A DNA stretch of 64,000 nt from Stenopsyche tienmushanensis. Its lineage: Eukaryota; Arthropoda; Insecta; Trichoptera; Stenopsychidae. Of this stretch, positions 60,331 to 64,000 are shown piece by piece. The position numbers and the translations under genes are program-made. The notes under the pieces were generated by a model. That model was not told the DNA's origin. It made no database searches and saw only the letters and a program-made list of their open reading frames with translations. Numbering within the stretch: the first letter of the stretch is position 1; the number at the start of each line of letters is the position of its first letter. The stretch is from positions 1,612,001-1,676,000 of the forward strand of contig WACJ01000514.1 of NCBI GenBank assembly GCA_008973525.1. Reading direction: 5' to 3'.

Positions 60331-62085
60331 TGGGCATCGTATCACAAAAGGGACAATAAAAACCTAATTATTGTGCAATACTATTATAGCAAGTGTAAAA
60401 CAGAGCTGTCAAGTAAGTATTGAACAGTGCAACTCATTTGCACATATGGAATATTATGTATATTTTTTGGTGGAATTCGTATAAATTATTCGGTTTTACA
60501 TCATTATTTATGTTTCGAGCTTGAAACGAATGTAGGAAACCGCACATTTGCAAATCATATTTCCTCCGGAATTAAATTTATTATCCTTTAAATAAAAAAG
60601 GTTCGCCTATTCGTGGCGTAATAAGGATTTATGGTGTCATATGCGGTAGTATTTATTTTCTTTGCGTATACATTCCCCGTGGGATAGAAATAATGAGCAG
60701 GGCAAACTCTACCTTGTATTGTCTCTACTATATCCCCAGCGGAGGAAACTCTCCTATTAATCGGGACTCTATCGAAGGCGACTCGCCACGAATAATAACG
60801 CCATTTTATCAACCCTCCCCCTATTTATCCTTCATCTTTGGGTCGTATGTTAAAAGCTCTGATGTCGTTTTATGTTGAAGCGGAAATCCTCCGGTAGGTG
60901 ACGGTGACTGCCTGTCGGTTATATAGAAAAGCTTCATACAAATGAAGCTTGACCGGAACTTAAATTATTTCCCCACCACCAAGAGCCTTCCTAACAAAGG
61001 AGGATCACGCCCGCCTATGGAATGCTCGTAAGGGTGACCATTAGTTCGGAAACTTGCCTGATTTTCATTTAATTAAGGACATAGTTTCTTGATTAGTATA
61101 GTTGTTAATAATGATGTTTTAATGAATCAAATCCAACTGGCTCTACATTCAATACTGCACATTAACCCAAGAGTCGGAACGAGGTCATTTAGTTCCCCCA
61201 ACAGCCTTATTTATAATTTTAGCTAAAGACATTACAGTTTTGTCTAATATAATATATTTAAATTCAAACCTCATAGATTATTTAGCTTGCGTATTGAAGA
61301 GCATACTAAAACCCCTAAATATACGGCATTTTTATTACACACAGGCGATACTTCTTAAACTCTCGAGTATGTCTTCGAAAATTAAACATTTATTAATGAA
61401 CCCTCCCGTGACCTTTCGGTTCGGCTGAACTCTATTATGCAAAGGTCTATTAAATCGAGCCCCATTACGGTTTTCATGTAACAATTGTTGTCGTTGTAAA
61501 TTTTGACCTACGCACCGTTACGCTTTGTCTTTATTTGGGCCGCTGTAAATAAATTGACCTTTATTTATCTGCAGGATAACAATTTGTTTGTAGGTGACAC
61601 TCCTGTAAACAATGGCCCTTTTCACTTCAAATATTCCTGCTTTGCACACGCATTTACAATCATTACTCTTAGTCAGAATATGACAACATTTAAGCCTCTT
61701 TTTGTTACACTTCGAGGCCCCAATCCTATGCTCGTAGAACTGGGAATTTGTCAACGCGACCTATTTAACCATAAAACCACTGTGGGACACTCCATCGCTT
61801 CTGATTGTGGTCCAATTAAGGCACTTGATTAATTTGAGTGCATATGCAATGCCTGAGAGTTCATAAAATATTTTGGGAATGGAACGTTGTATCATCTGAA
61901 AATATTTTTAGTCAGCGCCACAAACTTTTTACAGGTGATAAACATATTTTTCAAATCGGTTAATTCGGATTTCGGGATAAACTTTCGATAATCGATTAAA
62001 TTCATAAAATCACAAATTTATTTAAAAATATTTTAGATGAGAAAAACATATGCCAGGCGGGTGATAGACTCTAAAATGTCCACTC
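60331..62085. other. Spacer between the inverted repeats
   Basis: AT-rich, 1.75 kb. A small palindrome AAGCTTCATACAAATGAAGCTT lies at about 60929-60950. The ORFs at 61503-61832 and 60588-60878 have no domain. Confidence 0.45.
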
Positions 62086-62590
62086 ATAAACCCCCAGGGG
62101 GAGGGGGAGCCAACCCTACGCCCGTGGGCAACGGTTGAACTCCTGGGGTAATGACGTGGAGAAGAGGTGAGTGAAAGTAACCTCGTCGGTTTGCTTATCA
62201 AACGCTGCTGGGGTAGCCCAGCTAACATGAGTTGGGTGCGCAGGTTACCCTGTATTTCGTGCCCATAGAGAAGTGTGTGGAATAGCCGATTGCAGTAGTT
62301 GGTGGAGACTGTGTCTGTGTGAGAAAGCTCACCACTATCCTCAACAGCCTAAGCAAACAGGGATGAACGGTTTTAGGCTGTAAAAACGGCGACTCATCTC
62401 CATGGCTAGGTACTAAGAATGACAGAACCGATACGAGTACCATGGGGAAGGGGTGAAACTGAGGTTAGACTCGTGGTGGCAGTGAACCCACGGTAGTGTT
62501 CCATCCGGCGCAACCCGGATCAGACCATACAGCAGCGCAGAAAATGGGTTTGATTTGTTGATGAAACCCCAATCCAGTCTGTCGTCTTGA
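62086..62590 (-). repeat. Unclassified repeat, copy 2 of an inverted pair
   Basis: Reverse-complement partner of 59668-60330. Ends at TGTCGTCTTG, the same terminal wording that bounds copy 1 (CAAGACGACAGAC at about 59665). Flanking sequences then differ, so the repeat boundary is real on this side. Confidence 0.75.
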
Positions 62591-62621
62591 CATGGCTTTA
62601 GCGTTTGATAAAGTATGGCAC
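62586..62621 (+). pseudogene. Possible 12-residue reverse transcriptase motif A remnant
   Basis: The plus strand reads LDMALAFDKVWH, very like motif A of jockey/CR1-type reverse transcriptases (LD..KAFD.VWH). It starts at the very edge of the repeat and is followed at once by unrelated GC-rich DNA. At 36 bp, chance resemblance is possible. Confidence 0.3.
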
Positions 62622-62630
62622 TGTTGCATA

Positions 62631-63140
62631 CGCGGGGGCGCCGCGCTTCGCGAGCCCCCATCGCAGCACCAACGCCACTGCCGCCACGGCTGCCAACCGC
62701 CGCGGCGTATCTCGGACGGCCCAGACGGCCGCGCCGCGGGCGCAAAGCGCCGGCCGCCGGAGCCCGAACAGCGGCGGACGCGCCCCCTAACTAGGCGAGG
62801 GGGCGCAGAGTTCTTTTATCCGCGGATCGACGACCGTCAGGCTGTCGAGCGGCGACGAGGGGAAAACTCCATAGAGGGATGATGAAAATTAAAGTCTTCA
62901 ATTATTGAACACGACTTCAAGGATTGTGAGGCACGTGGCCTCCATGCGGGGGGCAATGTGTGCGGGCCAAAATGTCCGTCGACCGCCTCCCAAGGCTACA
63001 ACAACGTTAAGCCTTTTTGGTTGCCCGCCTAACGGTTAGTCCGCGGCGGGTCTTAACAGCAAAAAGTATGGCCAGCTTAAAGCCGACCAAACTGTTGACG
63101 ACAGAACATTTTGGTCCACGCAACAGCACCAAAAGTTAAA
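62631..63140. other. GC-rich structured island, function unknown
   Basis: About 500 bp, extremely GC-rich at its left end compared with the AT-rich window. Contains nested hairpins: GGGGGC/GCCCCC (62634-62639 with 62654-62659, enclosing CGCG-CTT-CGCG) and an 8-bp GCGCCCCC/GGGGGCGC stem with an 11-nt loop (62780-62806). The ORFs over it on three frames are composition artefacts. It could be a retrotransposon 5' UTR or terminal region. Confidence 0.5.
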
Positions 63141-63173
63141 CAAGAAAATAAATAAATATTTACTATGTATTTA

Positions 63174-63866
63174 TTGGGTTGGAAACTATGAAACGGGCGT
63201 TGAATAAAAATAAAACAAAAATCGCCATCTATTATATTCAATCGAACTTTCATTGGCTTCTAAAACTTTTTGCCAACGATTGGACAAATCATATATGCCT
63301 TTTTTAAATCTTCATTTTGATTATTGTATTTTTTTTCTCTTAAAAATAATTAAATAATAAAATAAATATTACATAAACACATAAATTTCGGGTTTATCAA
63401 ACAGCGATTATCAAATAAAATCTACTTTTCATCGCAAGTGATGATTTGGTGTAAAAAACTAGGATCTAGCCGTATAGCTAGATCCTAGTTTCCTTAATTC
63501 CTCGTTATCAGTATAGGTCGATGGTCTTCCTTGAGGCTCGTTGTCGATACTCAAACTGACAACGAATTTTTTAGAACCAATATAGAGTATTTTTTTCATT
63601 AGTGGATCCATCTCCGAATACATGATTAATGTTTCTCGAAGTTTATGTTGCGCTATTATTCAATTTGAACTCATACAAGAAATGTAGATGTAAATCGCGT
63701 TTTGTCTCTATCTGGTTTTTCTATTAGATATTTACAAAATGAGTAAGAAGAATACCTTTAAAATGTACAAACAAAAATATCGAGCACACGTTACAATGAA
63801 ACCTCACTTAGTCGCAATTGAACACGAGATGTAGCCCTAACGCCCGTTTCATAGTTTCCAATCAGA
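63174..63866 (-). mobile_element. Deleted mariner with good ends (693 bp), family 3
   Basis: Inverted repeats with a 23-bp identical core beginning TTGGAAACTATGAAACGGGC (63179-63201 and 63839-63861), flanked by TA at 63172-63173 and 63867-63868. The minus strand keeps transposase pieces: ITCDEK at 63442-63425, followed by a stop where Trp is expected and then ILFDNR; and near the left end GIYDLSNRWQKVLEANESSI, the mariner C-terminus. The block with the second and third catalytic acids is deleted. Confidence 0.85.
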
Positions 63867-63868
63867 TA

Positions 63869-64000
63869 TTATCAATTCCAGAAGTCAAATTTAACAAGAT
63901 AATTATTATAAATGAAACAAGGTGGGTTTTCAAAACTAAAAAAATACAGCTGAAGTATCCTAAGGCAGTAAGTTCGTAAAAAAATAATGATCAAATGTTT
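63869..64000. other. Window edge, nothing recognised
   Basis: Short AT-rich stretch. AAGGCAGTAAGTTCGTAAAAAAATAATG at the edge resembles a mariner-type end but is cut by the window. Confidence 0.3.

Noticed and set aside
62592..62882. Arg/Pro-rich ORFs in the GC-rich island
   Set aside because: Open in several frames because GC-rich DNA lacks stops; residue composition is an artefact. Only the first 12 residues are noted separately.
1..64000. CRISPR arrays, prophage or bacterial operon features
   Set aside because: None present; gene structure, promoters and repeats are all of insect type.

Overview
The window is AT-rich, intron-containing, transposon-laden insect chromosomal DNA. The evidence is six short genes for cuticular proteins with the insect Rebers-Riddiford chitin-binding domain, TATA boxes with insect-type promoters, GT-AG introns, and decayed Tc1/mariner, piggyBac-type, Tigger-like, LTR and R1-type LINE elements. 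The species cannot be fixed from the sequence. Nothing is bacterial: no operons, CRISPR arrays or ribosome binding sites.

Left third (1-21 kb): a cuticular protein cluster. Genes lie at 202-593 (+), 4866-5270 (-), 8951-9344 (-), 10009-10421 (+), 14384-14796 (+) and 20579-20991 (+). Each has a 9-bp first exon encoding Met-Lys-X, a short phase-0 intron, and a second exon carrying the rest of the signal peptide and the RR-1 domain. The last three genes encode proteins that are identical or differ at two residues. This part of the window also holds mariner and piggyBac-type fragments and a decayed transposon-derived gene at about 3.1-4.0 kb.

Middle (21-31 kb): few host genes. It holds a piggyBac-type MITE, a DDE transposon split by an R1-type LINE with an 11-bp target-site duplication, a nearly complete mariner with a single internal stop (25271-26545), a deleted mariner (27130-28063) and a 271-bp tandem duplication.

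Right half (31-59.4 kb): one large gene on the plus strand, a Popeye domain-containing protein (POPDC/Bves; three membrane segments and a cAMP-binding domain). I assembled eight exons at 31037-31178, 40845-40903, 42288-42372, 42492-42673, 42754-42885, 48378-48485, 54914-55184 and 59245-59399. All splice phases agree, giving 377 codons plus stop. The last exon is less certain. Introns 1, 2, 5, 6 and 7 are packed with transposon debris: an R1-type LINE 3' end, a Tigger-like relic, mariners, a piggyBac-type MITE, a second LINE 3' end, and an LTR with a tRNA-Leu primer binding site.

Right edge (59.6-64 kb): two inverted copies of an unclassified 500-660 bp repeat, a strikingly GC-rich structured island at 62.63-63.13 kb, and a mariner deletion derivative with intact ends at 63174-63866. 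I did not find an unmistakably new biological system. The most interesting items are the concerted evolution of the cuticle genes, the expanded POPDC gene, and the inverted repeat plus GC island at the right edge.
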